The position numbers were made by a program, and so were the translations under genes. The notes under the pieces were generated by a model. It saw only the letters and a program-made list of their open reading frames with translations. It did no database searches and was not told the origin of the DNA. Below are positions 39,024 to 45,456 of a stretch of 45,456 nucleotides of DNA, piece by piece. Origin of the DNA: Opitutales bacterium (lineage in GTDB: Bacteria; Verrucomicrobiota; Verrucomicrobiia; Opitutales; Seribacteraceae); NCBI GenBank assembly GCA_028101545.1, contig JAOHKZ010000018.1:1-45456 (forward strand). The letters are read 5' to 3'. How positions within the stretch are numbered: the first letter of the stretch is position 1; every line of letters begins with the position of its first letter.

Positions 39024-40427
39024 ATGGAACAAAATTTTGATTTTATCGTACTTGGTGGTGGAAGTGCTGGTTATGCAGCTGCCCGAACAATTCATGAACA
39101 TGGTGGTTCTGTAGCTTTGGTTGACGGGGCTGAAGAGTTGGGTGGTTTATGCATTCTTAGAGGCTGTATGCCTTCTAAAACCCTTATTTACTCAGCAGAA
39201 ATGTTACATCTTGCTCAAAAAGGGAATATCTTTGGATTTGTTGGAGAAAAGCCGCAGGCAAACATTAAGGCGATGCATGCCCGTAAAAAGGAAGTGATTG
39301 CGGAGTTTGCAGATTACCGGAAAGAACAACTTGAGGATGGTCGGTTTTCTCTTTTTCGTTCTTACGGTCAATTTGTTGATGCTCAGAGCGTTCAATTGAG
39401 TGACGGAACAATCCTTCGTTCGTCCAAGATTTTAATATCAACTGGATCCAAGGTTAAAGTCCCGAACTTACCTGGGTTGTCGGGAGTTAATTATAAAACA
39501 AGCGATGATGTACTTGACTTGGAAGCAGTACCATCTGAATGCGTTGTTTTAGGAGGAGGAGTTGTGGCCTGTGAGCTAGCTCAGTTTCTTTCTCGTGTAG
39601 GATCTCGGGTAACCCTTTTACAGAGAAGTCCGCATTTGCTTAAGGAATTTCCCCGTGAAGCTTCTCGAACCTTGGAAAATGCTTTTGAATTGGAGGGGCT
39701 TGAGTTGCAACTCGGGGTTACATTTAAGGGCTTTTCTCAAATCGGCAAAGAATGTATAGAGGTCACTTATGAGCATCAAGGACAGGAGAAAAGGATCCAA
39801 ACATCCTTTTTATTTTTGGCTCTTGGGCGAGAACCAGCAACATGTTCTTTGAAATTGGATCATGCGGGGGTTAATCTTTCACCCACAGGGCATGTTATAA
39901 CTAACTCCTTTCAGCAAACATCCTGTCCAGATATTTATGCAGCTGGTGATTGCGCGGGTCCTCATGAAATTGTTCATATCGCTATTAAGCAGGGCGAAAC
40001 AGCTGCATTGCATGCAATGCAGAAAAAAGTAAGGCCGATGCAATATGATTACCTGTTGTCGGTTGTTTTTACTGATCCGCAACTTGCTGTTGTTGGATTG
40101 AATCCGTCGGAATTAAATAATAGGAAGATCGATTTTCTATCGGCATCTTTTCCTTTTGACGATCATGGGAAGTCCATTCTTATGGATGCAAAACACGGGT
40201 ATGTTGCGGTTCATGCTGACAAGAAAACGGGGGTAGTTTTGGGAGCCGAATGCGTGAGCAAGGATGCAGGCGAATTAATACATTCCCTGTCCGTTGCCGT
40301 GAGCTTGAAGGCAACGGTACATGATTTATTAAATGCGGATTGGTATCACCCTACCTTGTCAGAAATTTGGACTTACCCACTGGAAGATCTTGCCGAGGAA
40401 ATTATCCTTCCAGATCAGAAAAAATAA
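39024..40427 (+). CDS. Class I pyridine nucleotide-disulfide oxidoreductase (dihydrolipoamide dehydrogenase-like)
   Basis: A 467-residue flavoprotein. It has N-terminal FAD motif IVLGGGSAGYAAA, redox disulfide C43/C48 in GGLCILRGCMPSKT, NAD(P) motif VVLGGGVVACELAQFL, the second FAD motif IYAAGDCAG, and the C-terminal interface His-Glu pair in WYHPTLSE. This fits lipoamide dehydrogenase, mercuric reductase-like and related enzymes. The GGLCILRGCMPSK variant, rather than GGTCLNVGCIPSK, makes a true E3 role uncertain. No E1/E2 genes or MerR are nearby. Its last 13 nt overlap the convergent symporter gene. Confidence 0.87.
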   Translation: MEQNFDFIVLGGGSAGYAAARTIHEHGGSVALVDGAEELGGLCILRGCMPSKTLIYSAEMLHLAQKGNIFGFVGEKPQANIKAMHARKKEVIAEFADYRKEQLEDGRFSLFRSYGQFVDAQSVQLSDGTILRSSKILISTGSKVKVPNLPGLSGVNYKTSDDVLDLEAVPSECVVLGGGVVACELAQFLSRVGSRVTLLQRSPHLLKEFPREASRTLENAFELEGLELQLGVTFKGFSQIGKECIEVTYEHQGQEKRIQTSFLFLALGREPATCSLKLDHAGVNLSPTGHVITNSFQQTSCPDIYAAGDCAGPHEIVHIAIKQGETAALHAMQKKVRPMQYDYLLSVVFTDPQLAVVGLNPSELNNRKIDFLSASFPFDDHGKSILMDAKHGYVAVHADKKTGVVLGAECVSKDAGELIHSLSVAVSLKATVHDLLNADWYHPTLSEIWTYPLEDLAEEIILPDQKK

Positions 40428-42505
40428 TAAAGCATAAAAACTGCACAACCGGCTAGGCCGCCTGCCCACAATCGATCTTCTCTAAAAACGGAAATCGATT
40501 CTTCTGCAGCTTTCACTCGAGCTGAAAGAAAAAAGCATAGAAATGTCCATGTAGAACCAATACACGCAGCATGTACCGGCTTAATCGTTTCAAGTACGAC
40601 CAAGCTTGCAAGCGTTGCGAATATAAGAAGAGTAATAGCTAAAGTTTTTCCCAAAACCACGAATTGTTTTGAGGTAAATATTCCAAGTCCTATCCATGTA
40701 AGTTTTCCTTTTTCAGGATCTGCCTGCGTCTTTTTACTAACAATGATGTGAACAAGTAGGCTTAGGATTGCTGAGAGAAAAGCTCCATGCATGAAATTAA
40801 GTTTAGTTCCGAAAAGATTAATGAGAGTTTCATTACCCTGTGCGATCAAGGCGTAGAGTGGAGGGATGCCGTAGCTGAAAATAACTCCGGCTATAATAGC
40901 AGAAACTCCACCGGCCGCAGTCGCACCTTTCCAAAACATACCAACAATGAAGGCAATAACCACGCCAGCAATTAGGTTGCTCTGATGCTTTGCAACATGA
41001 AGAAAGAAACTATCCTGAGAATTTGGATCCATTGTGAAAATGGTAAGAATTCCGGCAAATATTATAAAAGCAACAATCCAGGTTCGGCCTATGGAAATTA
41101 ATTTCCGATCATCTGCCTGGGGGTTGATGAATTTCTTGTATAAGTCGAAAGTCATGATGGTAGCGGCTGAATTCATCATTGAATCTAAGCTCGAAAGAAT
41201 GGCTCCAATCATTCCGGCGGCAATCAAGCCTACCAATCCATAACCCAAAGGCGAAATTAATTCAGTGAGCAATTTAATAAAAACAGCATCCTGAGCCACC
41301 TCAAGGTTGCGATCCTTGAAAAGATAATACGCGGCAATGCCTGTTCCAATTGAAAAGAATGGAATAAGTAATTTAAAAAAACCAGCTGCTAATATACCGA
41401 TTCTGGCTTCTTTGTCCGTTCGTGCGGAGAGAGCTCTTTGCACTATAAACTGATTCGTTCCCCAATAGTAAAAATGCAAAACCATGAGCCCGGTTAAAAC
41501 ACCTGTCCATGGAAGCGATGGATGATTTGAAGCATTGTACAAGTGGAGTCTTTCAACACCTTCAGTACCTAAATCTCTGGCAACGAGGTTAGCCCAACCT
41601 CCAATTTCAGGTTGAGAAAAAGTTACATAGGCAACCAATAAACCTGCCAGAAGTAGAAGTACAGATTGAATGACATCTGTAACAATTACCGCCTTTAATC
41701 CTCCAAAAATAACATATGCTCCAGTAACTAAAGCCATAATTAAAATACCCAGCTTGTAATAAATAGGTTCGACATCTCCAGGAGATAATTCCGGGTTATT
41801 CATATTACCGCCAACAAAGGATACTGGTACAGGCACAGTGGGATTTAAACCATTTATTTCTTCATTTAAATTAACTCCTATAATTTTACCATTTTCAAGT
41901 AGGGAGGTAATATTGTCCTTAATTTCTCCGCCAATTTTGACTCTTGGTGCTGAGCCATATTTTTCTCCACCAAAATTAATTTTAATCTCAGTTAATATGC
42001 CATTTTTATCAACCACAGTCTCGGCCACTGCTTTTCTTCCCGTATCCCCCTGCAAGAGAAGGTTAATGGAGCGTGAACCGATGTAAAATCCTGGAACCAT
42101 TTGAATGACAACCATGATGACAACCATGATCAATGCATAACTTACCCTGCTTTTATCATCATATCTTTTGCTCAGGTAATCACTAAGAGTGTATACATTA
42201 AGTTTTCTGTAGACGGGTAAGAAGAAATAACAAAGCATGAGCAAACCTGCAATTGCAGTTATTTCAAAATGGCTTTGTGCGAAACCCACCGCGAAGCCAA
42301 CCCCCATCATTCCCACGATATGATTAGCTGAAACATTGGATCCAAAAATTGATCCTGCCACTCCCCACCATCTGGTGCTTTTGCCAGCCAGAAAATAATC
42401 CTCGGAGCTTTCTTCTTTCCTGCCAGACCATAATCCAAATGCCATCACGGCAAACAGGGAGCCAAAAAAAATGATGAGGTCTTGTGTTGAAAGTAGGCTA
42501 TTCAT
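40415..42505 (-). CDS. Sodium:solute symporter (SSS family) with a large extracytoplasmic insert
   Basis: A 696-residue polytopic protein of the SGLT-type SSS family. It has N-terminal EDYFLAGKSTRWWGVAGS, SNVSANHIVGMMGVGFAVG, YTLSDYLSKRYDD, IFGGLKAVIVTDVIQ, and FYYWGTNQFIVQRALSA with Na+-site residues ISPLGYGLVGLIAAGMIGAILSSLDSMMNSA (quoted here by its GLIAAGMIGAILSSLDS core). Transport is likely Na+-coupled sugar or polyol uptake; the substrate is not assignable. Residues ~152-248 form a hydrophilic insert between transmembrane segments. It contains two copies of a -ITEI-INFGGEKYGSAP / -IIGVNLNEEINGLNPT beta-motif not found in standard SSS proteins. Confidence 0.9.
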   Translation of the reverse strand: MNSLLSTQDLIIFFGSLFAVMAFGLWSGRKEESSEDYFLAGKSTRWWGVAGSIFGSNVSANHIVGMMGVGFAVGFAQSHFEITAIAGLLMLCYFFLPVYRKLNVYTLSDYLSKRYDDKSRVSYALIMVVIMVVIQMVPGFYIGSRSINLLLQGDTGRKAVAETVVDKNGILTEIKINFGGEKYGSAPRVKIGGEIKDNITSLLENGKIIGVNLNEEINGLNPTVPVPVSFVGGNMNNPELSPGDVEPIYYKLGILIMALVTGAYVIFGGLKAVIVTDVIQSVLLLLAGLLVAYVTFSQPEIGGWANLVARDLGTEGVERLHLYNASNHPSLPWTGVLTGLMVLHFYYWGTNQFIVQRALSARTDKEARIGILAAGFFKLLIPFFSIGTGIAAYYLFKDRNLEVAQDAVFIKLLTELISPLGYGLVGLIAAGMIGAILSSLDSMMNSAATIMTFDLYKKFINPQADDRKLISIGRTWIVAFIIFAGILTIFTMDPNSQDSFFLHVAKHQSNLIAGVVIAFIVGMFWKGATAAGGVSAIIAGVIFSYGIPPLYALIAQGNETLINLFGTKLNFMHGAFLSAILSLLVHIIVSKKTQADPEKGKLTWIGLGIFTSKQFVVLGKTLAITLLIFATLASLVVLETIKPVHAACIGSTWTFLCFFLSARVKAAEESISVFREDRLWAGGLAGCAVFMLYYFF

Positions 42506-42826
42506 GAAATCATCTTACCTAAAAATCGGTGACGCATGGAAGCCAAAACTTAACAAGGCTTTAAGAATCGTAAAACCTGTAGTGAGTCCATTTTGTACCG
42601 TAGCGATTTCTTGGATACAGGTTTTTTTAATTTAAAACAGTATTTAATAAATAAATTATGAATAATTTTTTAAGTTCATTTTTAAAGCCTAGCTTTATTG
42701 TTCGTTAGAGTTGTCTTTATCACCTTATCATTAAATTCTCCTTTTTGTAGAAAAAAAGATTATTCGATCGTTCAAACTCGTTTCTTTCTTCTAGTAATTA
42801 ATCGATATTTTAAGCATCATAAAAAG
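42506..42826. other. Intergenic region between divergent symporter and LRR genes
   Basis: A 321-bp, very AT-rich gap. A reading frame on the plus strand extends from 42698 into the LRR gene, but its first 43 residues look non-coding and the signal peptide begins at the ATG at 42827. It presumably holds the two divergent promoters; I could not assign clear -35/-10 pairs. Confidence 0.5.
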
Positions 42827-43807
42827 ATGAAATTCATTTTTACGTTAGTTTTATGCTTTTTGTTTTGTGGGGGATGCGGGGGACCGGATGATACACTATC
42901 GCAAAATTCTGATTCAAATATTAGTTTTCGAGATGAAAATAGTTCTCCCATGAGCGACTTATTAAGCGAGAACAATATTAGCGTAGGTTCTACAATTAAA
43001 CTTGATGAATCTCCACAATCAAGTGAAGCGAAAGCCGCGACCATAATTTCCTCTCCGGGTAGTCTAGCTGATAAGCTTCAGGATATTCTGTTGAAAGCAA
43101 ATTCTGATTATCGAGGGCAGGGCAAACTACACGAAGAGAATGGGCAGATCATTGCGGCTGAGTTTCCTAATTGTGGATTGAGGGACCTATCTCCTCTCCG
43201 CGGGCTTCGATTGCAAGCCCTTGACTTGAGCGGTAATCCAGTCAAAGAAATCCGACATCTGCGTGGAATGCCTTTAACTCGGCTTTTTTTAGAATACACA
43301 TTAGTGGAAAATCTTCAGGACTTGAGAGACGCAAAACTTATCGAATTACGTCTGAATGGAAGTCCGGTTCGTTCCTTAGCGGGTTTGGAAGGTCAACCCT
43401 TGGAAAATTTATATGCAGTTGGAACCCAAATTAATAACATATCCGCTTTGGCAAAAAGTAACTTACGGCAACTATGGTTGACGGAGTCTCCCGTTTCTGA
43501 CCTCTCTCATTTAGAGGGGTTACCCTTGGTCAGTTTAACAGCTCATCGAACATTAGTTGAGGATCTTTCTTTTGTGCGAAAACTTCCCGTAATTCAACGA
43601 TTGCATATTGGAGAGACATTAATCACAGATTTGACTCCCTTGCGCGGACTTAATCTTACTCGATTAGTTTTTACGCCAGAGCGTATTAAAAGTGGAATAG
43701 AAGTTGTTCAAAATTTATCCAACTTACAAGAGATTGGAACAAAATTTGACGATCAGGGGCGTGATCTGATGCCACCAGATGCTTTTTGGGCTAAGTTTAC
43801 ACCCTAA
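42827..43807 (+). CDS. Exported leucine-rich-repeat protein, probable lipoprotein
   Basis: A 326-residue protein from ATG 42827 (start chosen because MKFIFTLVLCFLFCGGCGG follows directly, a signal peptide with a lipobox-like CGGC). Residues ~25-110 are a Ser/Asn/Asp-rich low-complexity linker. From ~115 there are about eight 21-residue LRRs of the form L-G-PV-DLS-L-G-PL--L (LSGNPVKEIRHLRGMPLTRL, LNGSPVRSLAGLEGQPLENL). This repeat type is frequent in PVC-group proteins. The lipobox is not canonical, so lipidation is uncertain. Different LRR consensus from the protein at 5811-6794 (21 versus 22 residues). Confidence 0.8.
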   Translation: MKFIFTLVLCFLFCGGCGGPDDTLSQNSDSNISFRDENSSPMSDLLSENNISVGSTIKLDESPQSSEAKAATIISSPGSLADKLQDILLKANSDYRGQGKLHEENGQIIAAEFPNCGLRDLSPLRGLRLQALDLSGNPVKEIRHLRGMPLTRLFLEYTLVENLQDLRDAKLIELRLNGSPVRSLAGLEGQPLENLYAVGTQINNISALAKSNLRQLWLTESPVSDLSHLEGLPLVSLTAHRTLVEDLSFVRKLPVIQRLHIGETLITDLTPLRGLNLTRLVFTPERIKSGIEVVQNLSNLQEIGTKFDDQGRDLMPPDAFWAKFTP

Positions 43808-43825
43808 CCTTTTTAAGGGTTTTTT
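43801..43825 (+). terminator. Possible terminator between convergent genes
   Basis: ACCCT (43801-43805) can pair with AGGGT (43816-43820) and a T-run follows (43820-43825). It overlaps the stop codons of both convergent genes. The stem is short (5 bp) and the loop 10 nt, so the assignment is weak. Confidence 0.35.
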
Positions 43826-44628
43826 GTTGAATGAACCTTAAATAAAAGGGCAATTTTTTCCACAAATTTTATTTGCTCAGCTGTTTTACAACTTTTTTTC
43901 CAATCTTCTAAATAAGTTGAAAAGCTCCTTCTTTTATTTGTTTTTTTAACATTGATAAAAGCACACGCCCCCCACCGGGAAGGTTTTTCTTCAAAGAGGG
44001 GCAGGAGTCTCGATGCAAGTTGAACATTACGTCCTCGATTCGCTGGTTGCTGTGCTAAATTATATTTTTTTGCTAGGAACCAATCTCCAATAGATTGATC
44101 ATCAGGCCATGGGTATTTTTTCAATCTATCTTGTGCATATTTTGCAAATGCCTGTCCATATGATTTCCAATTTGGGTATGGAGGCTTTGTTTTCCATTCT
44201 TTGGTCATTTCTCGCAGAGCATACAAAGATGCTGTCTCGCAAAGTGTTTCCTCAAACCACAAATTCGATTGATCTCCTTTTTTATATCCGCAGATAATAT
44301 GCCCAAATTCATGTGCAAATTGAAAAGCATATTGACTCCAGAATGTTTTTTCAGTGTCCAAGCGCATAAGGTATTCACCTTTTTCTCCCCTGCGGTATAA
44401 GACAATGGGACCAGTTCTTGATCGTTCGATCTTAATGGGGGAGAGCTTGGTTTGATATGCGTGAGGCCAAAGTTGTCCTGCTGCTGAGTTGAGAATCTTT
44501 TGGATATCTTTGGTCGATGCACCTCCCCAAATATTGGGTTTGATAATAATTTGTGGAATCGGTTTTTGATCTGCCCAAATATTAAAAGTAAAAATAAACG
44601 AAAGTGTAACTACTTGGTAATATTTCAA
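43813..44628 (-). CDS. Secreted HEFGH metallopeptidase-like protein
   Basis: A 271-residue protein with a signal peptide (VVTLSFIFTFNIWA, cleavage before DQKP). The zinc motif H106-E107-F-G-H110 (FAHEFGHIICG) is followed by WFEETLCETASLYAL, which supplies Glu candidates for the third ligand as in gluzincin peptidases. There is no other named family match, and the rest is basic and aromatic. It likely cleaves proteins or peptides outside the cytoplasm, but substrate and activity are unproven. Six nt from the convergent LRR gene. Confidence 0.75.
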   Translation of the reverse strand: MKYYQVVTLSFIFTFNIWADQKPIPQIIIKPNIWGGASTKDIQKILNSAAGQLWPHAYQTKLSPIKIERSRTGPIVLYRRGEKGEYLMRLDTEKTFWSQYAFQFAHEFGHIICGYKKGDQSNLWFEETLCETASLYALREMTKEWKTKPPYPNWKSYGQAFAKYAQDRLKKYPWPDDQSIGDWFLAKKYNLAQQPANRGRNVQLASRLLPLFEEKPSRWGACAFINVKKTNKRRSFSTYLEDWKKSCKTAEQIKFVEKIALLFKVHSTKNP

Positions 44629-44706
44629 TTTGATTTTTAGATGTTCTCTCCCTTGGAACCGTATTATCGGAAACCAATATGACCTAGAGAGCTTGGGGAT
44701 GATTGC

Positions 44707-44732
44707 TTTCCATAAAACTACTTTTTTATGGA
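44707..44732. repeat. AT-rich inverted repeat between two leftward genes
   Basis: CCATAAAA (44709-44716) pairs with TTTTATGG (44723-44730), extended by one T-A pair, with a 6-nt loop CTACTT. It lies between the stop of the right-edge gene and the start of the metallopeptidase gene. There is no U-tract on the minus strand, so it is a weak terminator candidate at best. Confidence 0.35.
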
Positions 44733-44782
44733 TGGAAAGTTGTTGGGCGAGATACGAGAAAAAACTTTCCTTGTATCAGATC

Positions 44783-45456
44783 TTAAGGTTGAATTGAAGA
44801 GTCTAGTATATAACTCTCATTATTAAAGTCATAAAATACGGGTTGTCCGTTCATATTCTTTATGAAGTATAACCAATTTGCTGATTCATGGCGAAATAAG
44901 AATGGCCAAACATTTGGCCTAGTCCATAACCAACCTTTTCCTTGTAACCAAACCCATAGTCCATCAAATGTATCAGTAGATACATATCCCCAACCAAGTT
45001 CCTGATGATAAACCCAACCATTTTTAAAGGGAAGGAAAGCACCGAACCAATCAGATGATTTCCATCCCGCTTGAAGGTTTTTATCATTAGCGTACCATGA
45101 GTCAGATTTATTAGAGATAAATTTTTTAATAGAACCGAAACCCATACCCACCGAATTTATTGCATAAGGTCTAAAATAATAAATTGAATCATTTTCAAGG
45201 TTTACATTTGAGGTTTCAAAAAAGTTTGTACCGGGCTTTAAAAAAGACTGTAATTCGATTGGAAAAGAGAAATCAATATTTTTACTAAATTGAAATCCGT
45301 ATTTATGGGGAGATGCTCCTCCATCGTTAAGTAATTTTGCTTTAAATTGAAGTGAACCTTCTGGCGAGAAGATGTAAGAATCAAAAGAAACTATTGGAAT
45401 GTTGGGTTCAAGAACCTTAATTTGACGAATTAAAGTTAGAGATTCGTTTCCACTAG
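44783..45456 (-). CDS. Large secreted protein, C-terminal FN3-like and Trp-rich module (partial, N-terminus off the right edge)
   Basis: The minus-strand frame is open from 45456 to TAA at 44783 (the last 224 residues). The visible part starts with SGNESLTLIRQIKVLEPN. An FN3-like domain follows (LQFKAKLLNDGGASPHKYGFQFS ... SIYYFRPYAINSVGMGFGSIKKF). The C-terminal module is rich in Trp and Tyr: AGWKSSDWFGAFLPFKNGWVYHQELGWGYV, GLWVWLQGKGWLWTRPNVWPFLF and ANWLYF. The same architecture is seen, broken, at 10682-11533, which supports a family of surface or secreted proteins. The Trp-rich module probably mediates anchoring or carbohydrate/protein binding, but its function is not established. Confidence 0.8.
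   Translation of the reverse strand, partial: SGNESLTLIRQIKVLEPNIPIVSFDSYIFSPEGSLQFKAKLLNDGGASPHKYGFQFSKNIDFSFPIELQSFLKPGTNFFETSNVNLENDSIYYFRPYAINSVGMGFGSIKKFISNKSDSWYANDKNLQAGWKSSDWFGAFLPFKNGWVYHQELGWGYVSTDTFDGLWVWLQGKGWLWTRPNVWPFLFRHESANWLYFIKNMNGQPVFYDFNNESYILDSSIQP

Noticed and set aside
39024-40427. Mercuric reductase
   Set aside because: No N-terminal HMA domain, no C-terminal vicinal Cys pair and no mer genes; only the common class I disulfide reductase fold is supported.
42698-42826. N-terminal extension of the LRR lipoprotein
   Set aside because: The first 43 codons of the longest frame precede a clear signal peptide at 42827 and look non-coding.

Overview
The window reads as a chromosomal segment of a Gram-negative bacterium of the PVC group, most likely a marine Verrucomicrobiota of the Opitutae/Puniceicoccales type. 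This is an inference. It rests on lpxK (a lipid A gene), the AT-rich composition, the scarcity of Shine-Dalgarno sites, WPQFRGP-type PQQ propellers, a GSDH-type sugar dehydrogenase, a cysteine-less FmdB-like protein, 21-22-residue LRR proteins, and a Trp/Tyr-rich C-terminal module that I associate from memory with secreted proteins of that group. I see no prophage, transposase, CRISPR array or rRNA operon.

Left part (1-5800): the N-terminal 851 codons of a very large secreted protein (signal peptide, seven near-identical RCC1-type repeats, a glycine-rich domain, Ig/cadherin-like repeats) run off the left edge. A short CstA transporter follows with a tightly coupled 56-residue membrane protein, then a single-domain response regulator and tRNA-Leu(UAA). 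About 500 bp without a credible gene lies after the tRNA. Region 5800-11700: an LRR protein with a Trp-rich N-terminus, ilvB, a divergent pair (secreted intradiol dioxygenase and secreted PQQ sugar dehydrogenase), and a clearly broken gene carrying cadherin, FN3-like and Trp-rich modules.

Central housekeeping block (11700-26400): a leftward operon leuB-alaS-SNF2 helicase and a rightward block nusA-infB-rbfA, then dnaK, groES and groEL, closed by a strong terminator. A complete intrinsic terminator sits between a good promoter and the nusA start, which suggests transcription attenuation of nusA. Region 26400-32900: a PQQ-propeller protein, then a compact leftward operon panD - class V aminotransferase - topB - FmdB-like - lipA.

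Right part (32900-45456): lpxK converges on a leftward group made of a transglutaminase-like protein, a cNMP-binding/pseudo-receiver/STAS protein, hemF and hemE. Next come a class I flavin disulfide reductase, a sodium:solute symporter with an unusual extracytoplasmic insert, an LRR lipoprotein candidate and a secreted HEFGH metallopeptidase-like protein. The C-terminus of another large secreted protein with the FN3-like plus Trp-rich module runs off the right edge. The most interesting items are the nusA leader attenuator, the three occurrences of the Trp-rich module (one a pseudogene), the pseudo-receiver signalling protein and the symporter insert. No obvious wholly new multi-gene system is visible.
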